DNA from: DSAR01 sp034437315
GTDB taxonomy: Bacteria > Chloroflexota > Anaerolineae > B4-G1
Direction of reading: 5' to 3'
Length of the DNA: 22,606 nt
NCBI GenBank assembly: GCA_034437315.1
Contig: DAOTUC010000103.1
Coordinates: 1 to 22,606 of the forward strand
In this document: piece by piece, positions 1-6,230 of the stretch
How the letters are laid out: each line of letters opens with the position of its first letter
Numbering within the stretch: the first letter of the stretch is position 1
Translations under genes and position numbers: made by a program
Notes under the pieces: model-generated
What the model was told of the DNA's origin: nothing
Seen by the model: only the letters and a program-made list of their open reading frames with translations
The model's database searches: none

Positions 1-587
1 ACAGGTATCGGCGCGTCGTCCGTCTCCAGATCGACGTCCGGGTTGACGAACACGACGATGCCCCGAACCGGTACGTCGACGTCTGGCAAATGTTCCGATA
101 ACCAGCGCGTCAATTGATCCATCTGCTTACGAAGCTCGCGGTCCGGCGCGCCTAGCGCTTCCTGCCCCGCAAACTGACGGAAGAACTTCCCCTTCTGCTC
201 GTGTCGCCATCGCGCATCGTCCGCCAGGTAAGCGACGCGCCCCCCCTGGGATTTCACGAGTAAAACGGAACAGCCGCTCGGTTCAAGCAGGACGTGAGCG
301 GCCGGGAGAACGTAGTGAAGAAGGATGTGGCGGCGATCCATCCCCTTGAGCGCCTTATCCAGCGCCTCGTGATGGGCCAAGGGCCCCACGTAACGATCGG
401 CGAAGAAGCCGCCCACCATAGAAAAGATAAAACCCAACGACAGGCAAAGCATCATCGGGATGATCCAGTTTGGCCTGATAAAGGAGATCATCAATCCCAC
501 GAATAAAATACCCAGCCCCCCCATCACCCCATACTGCCCCACAGCGCTGAATATACGAACACGACGCTCGTTAACGACGATTTTCAT
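1..587 (-). CDS. Membrane-anchored NERD-like protein (C-terminus cut by window edge)
   Basis: The reading frame is open from an ATG at 587 to the left edge, so about 195 residues are visible and the C-terminus is missing. GAGGAG lies 7 bases upstream, between the fabF stop and this start, so it is the last visible gene of the lipid operon. The N-terminus is a short charged stretch followed by two membrane helices (about residues 15-36 and 41-62). A soluble part then reads RRHILLHYVLPAAHVLLEPS and continues with VLLVKSQGGRV. This resembles the start of a nuclease-related domain (NERD), whose core is D-H-V-x-x-G-P-x-G-V-F-V-I-E-x-K. Here the lysine is kept, but the Asp and Glu columns appear to be Ala and Leu. 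Family assignment is by pattern only and moderate; nuclease activity is doubtful. Confidence 0.55.
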   Translation of the reverse strand, partial: MKIVVNERRVRIFSAVGQYGVMGGLGILFVGLMISFIRPNWIIPMMLCLSLGFIFSMVGGFFADRYVGPLAHHEALDKALKGMDRRHILLHYVLPAAHVLLEPSGCSVLLVKSQGGRVAYLADDARWRHEQKGKFFRQFAGQEALGAPDRELRKQMDQLTRWLSEHLPDVDVPVRGIVVFVNPDVDLETDDAPIP

Positions 588-598
588 CCCCTTACTCC

Positions 599-1855
599 TC
601 AGCCCTCAAAACGCCCCACGACCAGGCAGGCATTATGCCCACCCAGGCCGAACGAATTCGAGAGCGCGACATTCACCTCGACGTTTCGCGCTCCCTCGGA
701 TACGTAATCCAAGTCGCATTCAGGATCAGGCGTCTCCAGGTTGATCGTCGGGTGGAGGACGCCCTGCTCAATCGACAACACGCACACGGCGGCCTCAATC
801 GCGCCGGCGCCCCCCATCGAGTGCCCGATCATCGACTTGGTAGAACTGACCGGCAGGCGATAGGCCCGCTCGCCAAACACCCGCTTGATCGCTTTCGTCT
901 CGACTGGATCGTTGATCGGTGTGCCGCTCCCGTGCGCGTTGATGTAATCGACAACCGCCGGCGAGACGTCGGCGTCCTCAAGCGCCCAGGCCATCGCCCG
1001 GCTCGCGCCCAGGCCGCCGGGGTCCGGCTGCGCCACGTGGAAAGCGTCGGATGAGGAGGCGTGACCCAGCAGCTCGGCCCGAATCGACGCCCCGCGAGCC
1101 TGTGCGTGGGCCAAAGATTCCAGGATAAAGACCGCGCATCCCTCGCTATACACAAAACCATCCCGCTCCGCATCAAATGGGCGACTCGCCTGATGCGGCG
1201 CCTCGTTGCGCGTGGACAGCGCCCGCATGGCGCAAAAGCCTGCGACCGGCGCAAAATGGATCAACGCTTCCACACCGCCGCAGATCGCCACATCGGCCAC
1301 GCCCCGGCGGATAAACTCGGCCCCCTCGCCGATGGATTGGGTCCCCGTCGCACAAGCCGCCGCCACGGCGCCGATCGGTCCCTTGGCCCCAGACCAATTG
1401 CTCACGTGATGGGAGGGCATGTTGATCAACAACGCCGGCACGTGAAAGGGATTGATCCGCGAGTATCCTTTTTCGCGATAGGCATCCACCGCCTGGATCG
1501 CCCGTTCAAATCCGCCCACCGCCGACCCCATCAACACGCCGACCCGCGCTTCATCGGTCAGCGGCAGGCTCAACCCGGCGTCGTCCAGCGCCTGTTGAGC
1601 CGTCGCCACGGCGACTTGCGAACAGCGGGACATTCGCCGGGCCTCCTTGAAGTCAATATACTCTCGTGGGTCAAAACCCTTGATCTCTCCAGCGATGCGC
1701 GTCGGCAGGTCCGAGGCATCAAACTGAGTGATCGGTCCAACGCCTGAGCGCCCCGCCAATAACCCCCGCCAGGTCTCCTCCAACGTGAGCCCCAGGGGCG
1801 TAATCGCGCCCAATCCGGTGACGACGACGCGCCTCTGTTCATAAACGTTTGCCAT
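599..1855 (-). CDS. fabF: 3-oxoacyl-[acyl-carrier-protein] synthase II (KAS II)
   Basis: This is the condensing enzyme that extends acyl-ACP with malonyl-ACP in type II fatty acid synthesis, in the cytosol. The 418 residues match the usual FabF length. The thiolase-fold triad is complete. The nucleophile Cys168 lies in VAAACATGTQS, His308 in NAHGSGTPINDPVE, and His345 in STKSMIGHSMGGAGAIEA. The C-terminal glycine-rich NSFGLGGHNA motif is present. An ATG also exists two codons upstream (1861), but the GGGGG ribosome site touches it directly and is 6 bases from the 1855 ATG, so 1855 is preferred. It follows plsX by about 33 bases and is followed 11 bases later by the membrane protein gene. fabD, fabG and acpP are not in the window, so this is a split fab locus. 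Confidence 0.97.
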   Translation of the reverse strand: MANVYEQRRVVVTGLGAITPLGLTLEETWRGLLAGRSGVGPITQFDASDLPTRIAGEIKGFDPREYIDFKEARRMSRCSQVAVATAQQALDDAGLSLPLTDEARVGVLMGSAVGGFERAIQAVDAYREKGYSRINPFHVPALLINMPSHHVSNWSGAKGPIGAVAAACATGTQSIGEGAEFIRRGVADVAICGGVEALIHFAPVAGFCAMRALSTRNEAPHQASRPFDAERDGFVYSEGCAVFILESLAHAQARGASIRAELLGHASSSDAFHVAQPDPGGLGASRAMAWALEDADVSPAVVDYINAHGSGTPINDPVETKAIKRVFGERAYRLPVSSTKSMIGHSMGGAGAIEAAVCVLSIEQGVLHPTINLETPDPECDLDYVSEGARNVEVNVALSNSFGLGGHNACLVVGRFEG

Positions 1856-1888
1856 CTTCATCCCCCTGATTTTTTCAGGCCTGATCTT

Positions 1889-2887
1889 TCAGACCGCCCC
1901 TTCGGCCATCCCATTCCGGATCGCGTTCACCACCCCACCCTCGACCGCGCGCCGGGCCTGCCCAATGGCGTTCTTAATTCCCCAGGCATTGGTGCGCCCG
2001 TGCCCAATGATGACCACGCCATTGACGCCTAACAAAGGCCCGCCGCCGACCTCAAAGGGGTCGATCCGTCGGGCCACGCGAGAAAAGGCCGGTTTAGCCA
2101 GCAGGCCGCCCAGCCCGGTCAACGGGCCGGCCTTGATCTCGTCACGTATCAAGCCTGAAAGCATCTTGGCTGTGGCCTCCATCGTCTTGATAAAGACGTT
2201 GCCATTGAACCCGTCGGTAACCACCACGTCCGCCTGTCCGGCGACGGCGTCCTTGGGCTCCACGTTGCCGACGAAATTCAAGGTCGTCTCCTCGAGCAGT
2301 TTGTACGTCTCTTTCACCAACCCATTCCCCTTGCCGGGTTCTTCTCCGTTAGAGAGCAGGGCGACGCGGGGAGTGTCGCATCCCACGACCGCGCGGGCGT
2401 ACACCTCGCCCATCATCGCGAATTGGCGCAGAAATTCCGGGCGGCAATCGACGTTGGCCCCAATATCAAGGGCGACGATACGGACGTCCGGCAGCGGCAT
2501 GAGGATAGCTAACGCCGGTCGCTTGACGCCCCGGATGCGGCGCAGTGTGTGTAACGTCGCCACGGCCAAGACGCCTCCCGTGTTGCCAGCGCTGACGAAG
2601 GCGTCGGCCTCACCATCCCGCACCAGGCCCAAGCCCACGTGCATGGAGGATTGCCCCTTCTCCCGCGCGGCCCATGCCGGTTCATCATCCATCTCGATCA
2701 CGTCGGGGGCGTGGATGACGCGCACATCAAGGCCGGTCAAATCGAAGCGCGAGAGCGTCTGTTGGATCAAGCGCTCTCGCCCAACCAGGATAATCTCGTC
2801 GCCCCACTCGCGCGCCGCCTGCACAGCACCGTCCACATCCGGCGTGGGGTGATCGTCCGACCCCATCCCATCCAGAACAATTTTCAT
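1889..2887 (-). CDS. plsX: Phosphate acyltransferase PlsX
   Basis: PlsX converts acyl-ACP and phosphate to acyl-phosphate, the donor for PlsY at the first step of phospholipid synthesis. It is a peripheral membrane enzyme. The 332 residues fit the family. Signature blocks appear in order: MKIVLDGMGSDDHP at the N-terminus (commonly DAMGGDHAP), SAGNTGGVL, LDIGANVDCRPEF, LLSNGEEPGKGN, FVGNVEPKD, VVVTDGFNGNVFIKT, and GGGPLLGVNGVVIIGHG. AGGAG lies about 10 bases before the ATG. It sits 42 bases downstream of yjbQ and directly before fabF, a standard plsX-fab association. The DAMGGD to DGMGSD change at the N-terminus is mild; I see no other lesion. Confidence 0.97.
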   Translation of the reverse strand: MKIVLDGMGSDDHPTPDVDGAVQAAREWGDEIILVGRERLIQQTLSRFDLTGLDVRVIHAPDVIEMDDEPAWAAREKGQSSMHVGLGLVRDGEADAFVSAGNTGGVLAVATLHTLRRIRGVKRPALAILMPLPDVRIVALDIGANVDCRPEFLRQFAMMGEVYARAVVGCDTPRVALLSNGEEPGKGNGLVKETYKLLEETTLNFVGNVEPKDAVAGQADVVVTDGFNGNVFIKTMEATAKMLSGLIRDEIKAGPLTGLGGLLAKPAFSRVARRIDPFEVGGGPLLGVNGVVIIGHGRTNAWGIKNAIGQARRAVEGGVVNAIRNGMAEGAV

Positions 2888-2929
2888 CGCCCGTGTCTCC
2901 TGTAGATCATTCTGTAGGTCAACCGTCCA

Positions 2930-3349
2930 TCACTCGCCGATGATCTTCACCAACACCCGTTTCCGGCGCCCCCCATCGAACTCGCCGTAGAATATCTGCT
3001 CCCACGGCCCAAAGTCTAACCGACCGTCGGTGATCGCAACCACGACTTCGCGACCCATCACCTGCCGCTTCAGGTGAGCGTCGCCGTTGTCCTCGCCGGT
3101 CCGGTTATGTCGATAACGGCTGATCGGTTCGTGCGGGGCCAATTCCTCCAGCCAATCGTCGTAATCCTGATGCAATCCCGGCTCGTCGTCGTTGATAAAC
3201 ACCGAGGCCGTGATGTGCATCGCGTTGACCAGAACCAGCCCCTCGCGCACGCCGCTTTCGCGCACACACGCCGCCACATCGGGCGTGATGTTGATGAACG
3301 CGCGCCGCGTCGGGACGTTAAACCACAGTTCTTTGCGACGACTTTTCAT
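2930..3349 (-). CDS. yjbQ: YjbQ / UPF0047 family protein
   Basis: This is a small cytosolic protein of 139 residues, the usual size of the YjbQ (COG0432) family. Some members show weak thiamine-phosphate synthase activity, but the main role is not settled. Conserved features include NAMHITASVFINDDEPG (His45, Glu56), a His81-Asn pair, GDAHLKRQVMG (His92), and the C-terminal GPWEQIFYGEFDGGRRKRV. The start is set at 3349. A longer reading from 3403 would add 18 low-complexity residues encoded by a purine tract, which looks like untranslated leader. AGGAGG lies 12 bases upstream of 3349. It is cotranscribed with the recombinase-like gene (60-base gap) and plsX (42-base gap). There is no thiamine gene nearby to support a thiamine role. 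Confidence 0.88.
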   Translation of the reverse strand: MKSRRKELWFNVPTRRAFINITPDVAACVRESGVREGLVLVNAMHITASVFINDDEPGLHQDYDDWLEELAPHEPISRYRHNRTGEDNGDAHLKRQVMGREVVVAITDGRLDFGPWEQIFYGEFDGGRRKRVLVKIIGE

Positions 3350-3352
3350 ACG

Positions 3353-3392
3353 CTTTCTCTTCCTCCTCTCTTTCCCTCTCTCTCCCTCTCTC
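3353..3392. repeat. 40-base uninterrupted polypyrimidine tract
   Basis: The plus strand has only C and T for 40 bases. Read on the minus strand it is a purine-only leader between the recombinase-like gene and yjbQ, and it contains several AGGAGG and GAGAGGG stretches. It supplies the yjbQ ribosome site and probably accounts for the spurious N-terminal extension. Confidence 0.8.
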
Positions 3393-3409
3393 GAATGTCT
3401 CAATGCCAG

Positions 3410-4360
3410 TTACGACAGAACAGCCAATCGCTTCAACTTTTGCTTGACTCCGCGCCAGGTGACTTTGGAGATGCCCAGCTTCTGGCGCAATTCGATCGCC
3501 TTCACGCCGGCCTTATAATCGCGCAGTGCGCAAGTCCAACGCAACATCTCGAAGGAAATACCGTCGGGCAATTCGGCCAATTCAGCCACCCGGTCCAACA
3601 CGTACTCCAAATTGCGGGCGGTGCAGGGGAACAGTTTATCCTTGATCGGATACTGCTCCTGATACTCGCGCAACACCTCCACCCACCCGCGCGGTAAATC
3701 CAACTTGCGCTCCTTGTGACGACGTTTTGGATTGGCGTAGCGGATCCACACGAAAGGCCGGTTGGGATCGCTCAGGTCCAAATGGTTGAGCACGATGTTG
3801 GCGCATTCTCCCTTCTTGACGCTGGTGTGGAGCAACAGCGTCAACAGCAGGTGGGGCCGGGCGTCCGGTTTTTCCGCCTCGCGCATCGCCTGGGTCGCTT
3901 CCAGCGCCCGCTCGACGTCCACGTCGGAAAGGACGTCTGGCAAAGGGGTCTCCACCGGCTTGTGCACGAGCGCGGCCGATGGATCACGGGCCAGCGTCTC
4001 CGACTCGGCCAACCAGCCGAAAAAGACCTTGAGGGTGGTCACGCGCCGGGCCAGCGACTTGGGACTGCACGGCGCGTGGCGCTCGCCCACCAGCCACTTC
4101 GTGAAGCGGTTGAGATCGTCGGTCGAGATCGACCCGATGGCAGTCCCCACGCCGATGAATTCCATCAGGATATTCAGATCGGAACGGAAGGCCCTGACCG
4201 TGTGCTCCGAAAACCCCTCCTGGGCCATGTAGACCTCAAAGCGGCCCATCGCGGTGCGGAGCGAAGAACTTGCGCTCATGTCGGTCGGAGGGGCCGACGC
4301 TGTCTCTGTTCGCTCGGTCTCTCCGGCGCTGTCATAATCGGTGCGAGTTTGCTCAGTCAT
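3410..4360 (-). CDS. Catalytically degenerate tyrosine-recombinase-fold protein
   Basis: The 316 residues have the two-domain layout of XerC/D-type recombinases. A SAM-like core-binding domain spans about residues 34-120 (FEVYMAQEGFSEHTVRAFRS, then RRVTTLKVFFGWL), and a catalytic-type domain about 140-316. The active-site columns are largely lost. The first Arg of TGLRxSE is Lys182 in HTSVKKGE. HxxR has become E271-M-L-R274. The LGH histidine is Ile297, and the nucleophilic Tyr column is Lys306, with no tyrosine after residue 282. Only Arg274 and perhaps a lysine in NPKRRHKERK remain. Strand transfer is therefore unlikely, and a DNA-binding role is an inference. The start at 4360 has AGGAGG 7 bases upstream; an upstream ATG at 4405 has no such support. 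It heads the yjbQ-plsX-fabF transcript. Confidence 0.85.
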   Translation of the reverse strand: MTEQTRTDYDSAGETERTETASAPPTDMSASSSLRTAMGRFEVYMAQEGFSEHTVRAFRSDLNILMEFIGVGTAIGSISTDDLNRFTKWLVGERHAPCSPKSLARRVTTLKVFFGWLAESETLARDPSAALVHKPVETPLPDVLSDVDVERALEATQAMREAEKPDARPHLLLTLLLHTSVKKGECANIVLNHLDLSDPNRPFVWIRYANPKRRHKERKLDLPRGWVEVLREYQEQYPIKDKLFPCTARNLEYVLDRVAELAELPDGISFEMLRWTCALRDYKAGVKAIELRQKLGISKVTWRGVKQKLKRLAVLS

Positions 4361-4414
4361 AACCCCCTCCTTGCTACCACACACAAAAGGTTTCACCGCC
4401 AACATCTTCGTATA

Positions 4415-4425
4415 GATGTCACATC
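4415..4425. promoter_or_regulatory. Short palindrome over the predicted transcription start
   Basis: GATGT-C-ACATC is a perfect 5-1-5 palindrome. It covers the expected start point, about 7 bases after the -10 hexamer of the adjacent promoter. This position suits an operator, but the site is short and no second copy was found. Confidence 0.3.
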
Positions 4426-4428
4426 GTT

Positions 4429-4456
4429 ATTTTACCCGAAGAAAATAGACTGTCAA
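4429..4456 (-). promoter_or_regulatory. Sigma70-type promoter of the recombinase-like/yjbQ/plsX/fabF operon
   Basis: On the minus strand a perfect TTGACA (4456-4451) is followed by a 16-base spacer and TAAAAT (4434-4429), five of six matches to TATAAT. The -35 box overlaps the stop codon of the upstream B12-related gene. The predicted leader is about 60 bases long. Confidence 0.75.
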
Positions 4457-5145
4457 ACCCCTACGCGCCAGGGACAGCGGGAGCGCTTAGAGCAAAAATC
4501 ACAGGCGACCGCGTCCGGCCGCATATCCGGCCCCATGCCAATGACGAAAGAGACCGACTTCCGGGGCAGCATCAGGCAACTATCGGTCAGGCGGACGCCG
4601 ATTTCCTCGGCTGGGAGTAGATCGAACAACACCCGCTGCTGCCAGATATCCCAACCCTCCTGTCCGGGCTGGGCGCGCATGCCATATCCCCATCCACGCG
4701 CGGTCGATTTACGCTCTACCCGGTCATAAAGCGTCTCGGAGACCAGGCGCAAGGCCGCGACGCCGGCGCCGTCCAACGCCATCGCGTGCAATATATCGCG
4801 ATCCGCCGTCATCGCCTCCACGCGCGCCTCCAGCGCCGGCCCAATGGTGCAGACCACCAACACGATCTCCTCGGCGCCGGCCAGGGCGCGGGCGACCAGC
4901 GGGCCCTCGAAAACGGCCTCCGTCCCATCGCCCAGCGTCACCTGCTGATGCCGAAAACCCTTCACCGGCAGCACGCCATACAGGGCCATCGGGGCTAACA
5001 ACGCCCGCGCCTCGTCCAACACCTCACGCGCCGTGTCGTAAATAGCCGGGCGCACTCGCTCTGCATCAACCCCTTGCCCCTCCAAAATGTGCGAAACGTC
5101 CAACTCAACGTCAAAATCTTTGACGATCGAAAACGGTCGTGTCAT
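4453..5145 (-). CDS. Stand-alone B12-dependent methionine synthase reactivation-domain protein
   Basis: The 230 residues resemble the C-terminal activation domain of cobalamin-dependent methionine synthase as a separate protein, as in Thermotoga TM0269. That domain binds SAM and remethylates cobalamin after accidental oxidation. The supporting block is GWDIWQQRVLFDLLPAEEIG, then LTDSCLMLPRKSVSFVIGMG (about residues 164-205). The C-terminal CDFCSKRSRCPWR gives Cys215, Cys218 and Cys224, a metal- or cluster-like motif typical of the stand-alone forms. The partner MetH core is not in the window. The start overlaps the upstream stop as ATGA, with GAGG 4 bases before the ATG, so translation is coupled to the repeat protein. 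Fold and family are fairly secure; the exact corrinoid partner is inferred. Confidence 0.85.
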   Translation of the reverse strand: MTRPFSIVKDFDVELDVSHILEGQGVDAERVRPAIYDTAREVLDEARALLAPMALYGVLPVKGFRHQQVTLGDGTEAVFEGPLVARALAGAEEIVLVVCTIGPALEARVEAMTADRDILHAMALDGAGVAALRLVSETLYDRVERKSTARGWGYGMRAQPGQEGWDIWQQRVLFDLLPAEEIGVRLTDSCLMLPRKSVSFVIGMGPDMRPDAVACDFCSKRSRCPWRVGV

Positions 5146-5549
5146 GATTCCTCGCTCTCCTCAATCTCAATCCCTTCGACGACAGGTAAAACGAGCAGCA
5201 AAAAGGCCGCGCCCCCCTCGCCCAGCGAGCGCATCCCCTCGACGCGGCCCAGGTAGTCATCCAGGGCCAGGGAGCGATGCCGGTACAGGCGACCATTCGG
5301 CTTGACCTGGCCCACGTACTGATCCGGCCCCACGCGATGGCTGTAAATTTTGCCGTCATCCAACGTCACCCGGCCCAGGTATTGATCGGGCCCTATGCGA
5401 TGACGATAGACCTTGCCGTCATCCAGGGTCACGCGCCCGACGTATTGATCCGGACCCAGACGACGGCGATAGACCTTGCCGCTATCCGATTCAACTCGCC
5501 CCAAATACTCGTCTATCGCGAGGGGTTTATGCAAGTAGACTTTTCCCAT
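5142..5549 (-). CDS. Small protein of five 21-residue tandem repeats, function unknown
   Basis: The 135 residues are mostly a tandem repeat of about 21 residues with consensus GKVYxHRxGPDQYVGRV plus TLDD. Five units are visible (about residues 2-23, 24-44, 45-65, 66-85, 86-106). The first and last are the most diverged and replace GPDQY with AIDEY or ALDDY. The alternating aromatic, basic and glycine pattern suggests short beta-hairpins, perhaps a closed or stacked sheet; this is inference. After the repeats come a weakly hydrophobic stretch AAFLLLVLPVVEG and an acidic tail. AAGGAG lies 5 bases before the 5549 ATG; an ATG 12 codons upstream lacks a ribosome site. The stop overlaps the B12 reactivation gene, so the products are probably made together. 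No function is assigned. Confidence 0.8.
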   Translation of the reverse strand: MGKVYLHKPLAIDEYLGRVESDSGKVYRRRLGPDQYVGRVTLDDGKVYRHRIGPDQYLGRVTLDDGKIYSHRVGPDQYVGQVKPNGRLYRHRSLALDDYLGRVEGMRSLGEGGAAFLLLVLPVVEGIEIEESEES

Positions 5550-5568
5550 AAAGCTCCTTCCTGCTCGC

Positions 5569-5596
5569 TGGACAAGCGCAGCCAAGATGATATACT
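5569..5596 (+). promoter_or_regulatory. Candidate sigma70-type promoter for the small membrane protein
   Basis: TGGACA (5569-5574), a 16-base spacer and TATACT (5591-5596) each match five of six consensus positions. The predicted start near 5603 gives a leader of about 117 bases for the gene starting at 5721, which contains the hairpin at 5652-5673. Confidence 0.5.
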
Positions 5597-5651
5597 GAAA
5601 TTATCCCGTCATACGTTTGAACAAGATCACGACTAAGTCTGCCCGTTGTAG

Positions 5652-5673
5652 CCGCCGGACGGTGGTCCGGCGG
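5652..5673 (+). promoter_or_regulatory. GC-rich hairpin in the leader of the small membrane protein gene
   Basis: CCGCCGGAC and GTCCGGCGG form a perfect 9-base-pair stem with a GGTG loop. There is no T run on either side, so it is not a classic terminator. It could stabilise or attenuate the leader. Confidence 0.5.
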
Positions 5674-5720
5674 GAGCGGGCTGAGCAGCAATTCGATCAG
5701 TGATGAGACGGAGGCCCCAC

Positions 5721-6230
5721 GTGAATCACCAGCGCATCACACAATGGCTGGCTCGCCTGATTCTGACCGTCATCTTTTGTTTCAACGTCGGCTGCGCCTG
5801 GGCTTTCCTCGCCAGGCCGGCGGACTACGCGCCCGGTTTTGAAATTGAAGGCGTCGTAGGCCGGACGATCGTCCGCGGCGTTGGCATCCTCTTCCTGATG
5901 TGGAACGCTACTTATCCGCTGGCCATCTGGCGACCCTGGCGCCACCGGCAGGCGCTGCTCATTATCATCGCCCAACAAGTGATCGGTGTGGCGGGGGAGA
6001 GCTGGCTGCTCCTCACCCTAGCCCCGGGCCACGCACCGCTCAGGGCTACCGCCTGGGGGTTCATCACATTCGACGCGGGCGGGCTCGTCGCGATGCTCCT
6101 GGCCTTCGTCGCGCTGTACGTGGCCCACAAAGGGCGCATCCACAGTGGAAATTCGAGCGGGCATCAACCAGGCGGTGATCACGCCCGCCACCCCGAAAGT
6201 CCCAGCAGCGACCAGGAACGGCGCGCGTAA
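5721..6230 (+). CDS. Small four-helix membrane protein, function unknown
   Basis: The 169-residue product has four hydrophobic segments: about residues 10-30, 49-68, 78-101 and 115-136. Its first helix begins MNHQRITQWLARLILTVIFC. The start is GTG at 5721, with GGAGG six bases upstream; GTG or ATG codons at 5700 and 5703 lack a ribosome site. A short motif RPADYAPGFEIEGVVGRTIVRG lies between helices 1 and 2, and FDAGGL in helix 4. The last 33 residues are hydrophilic, low-complexity, and antisense to the final helix of the MFS gene, so they are probably a read-through tail. No function recognised. It may be monocistronic from the promoter at 5569-5596. Confidence 0.72.
   Translation: MNHQRITQWLARLILTVIFCFNVGCAWAFLARPADYAPGFEIEGVVGRTIVRGVGILFLMWNATYPLAIWRPWRHRQALLIIIAQQVIGVAGESWLLLTLAPGHAPLRATAWGFITFDAGGLVAMLLAFVALYVAHKGRIHSGNSSGHQPGGDHARHPESPSSDQERRA

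Noticed and set aside
2930..3403. Longer YjbQ starting at 3403
   Set aside because: The extra 18 residues are low-complexity Arg/Glu/Lys from a purine tract, and family members begin near the 3349 start.
5232..5549. Regular repeats suggesting a CRISPR array
   Set aside because: The 63-base periodicity is continuous and in frame; it encodes a repeat protein, and there are no unique spacers or short palindromic repeats.
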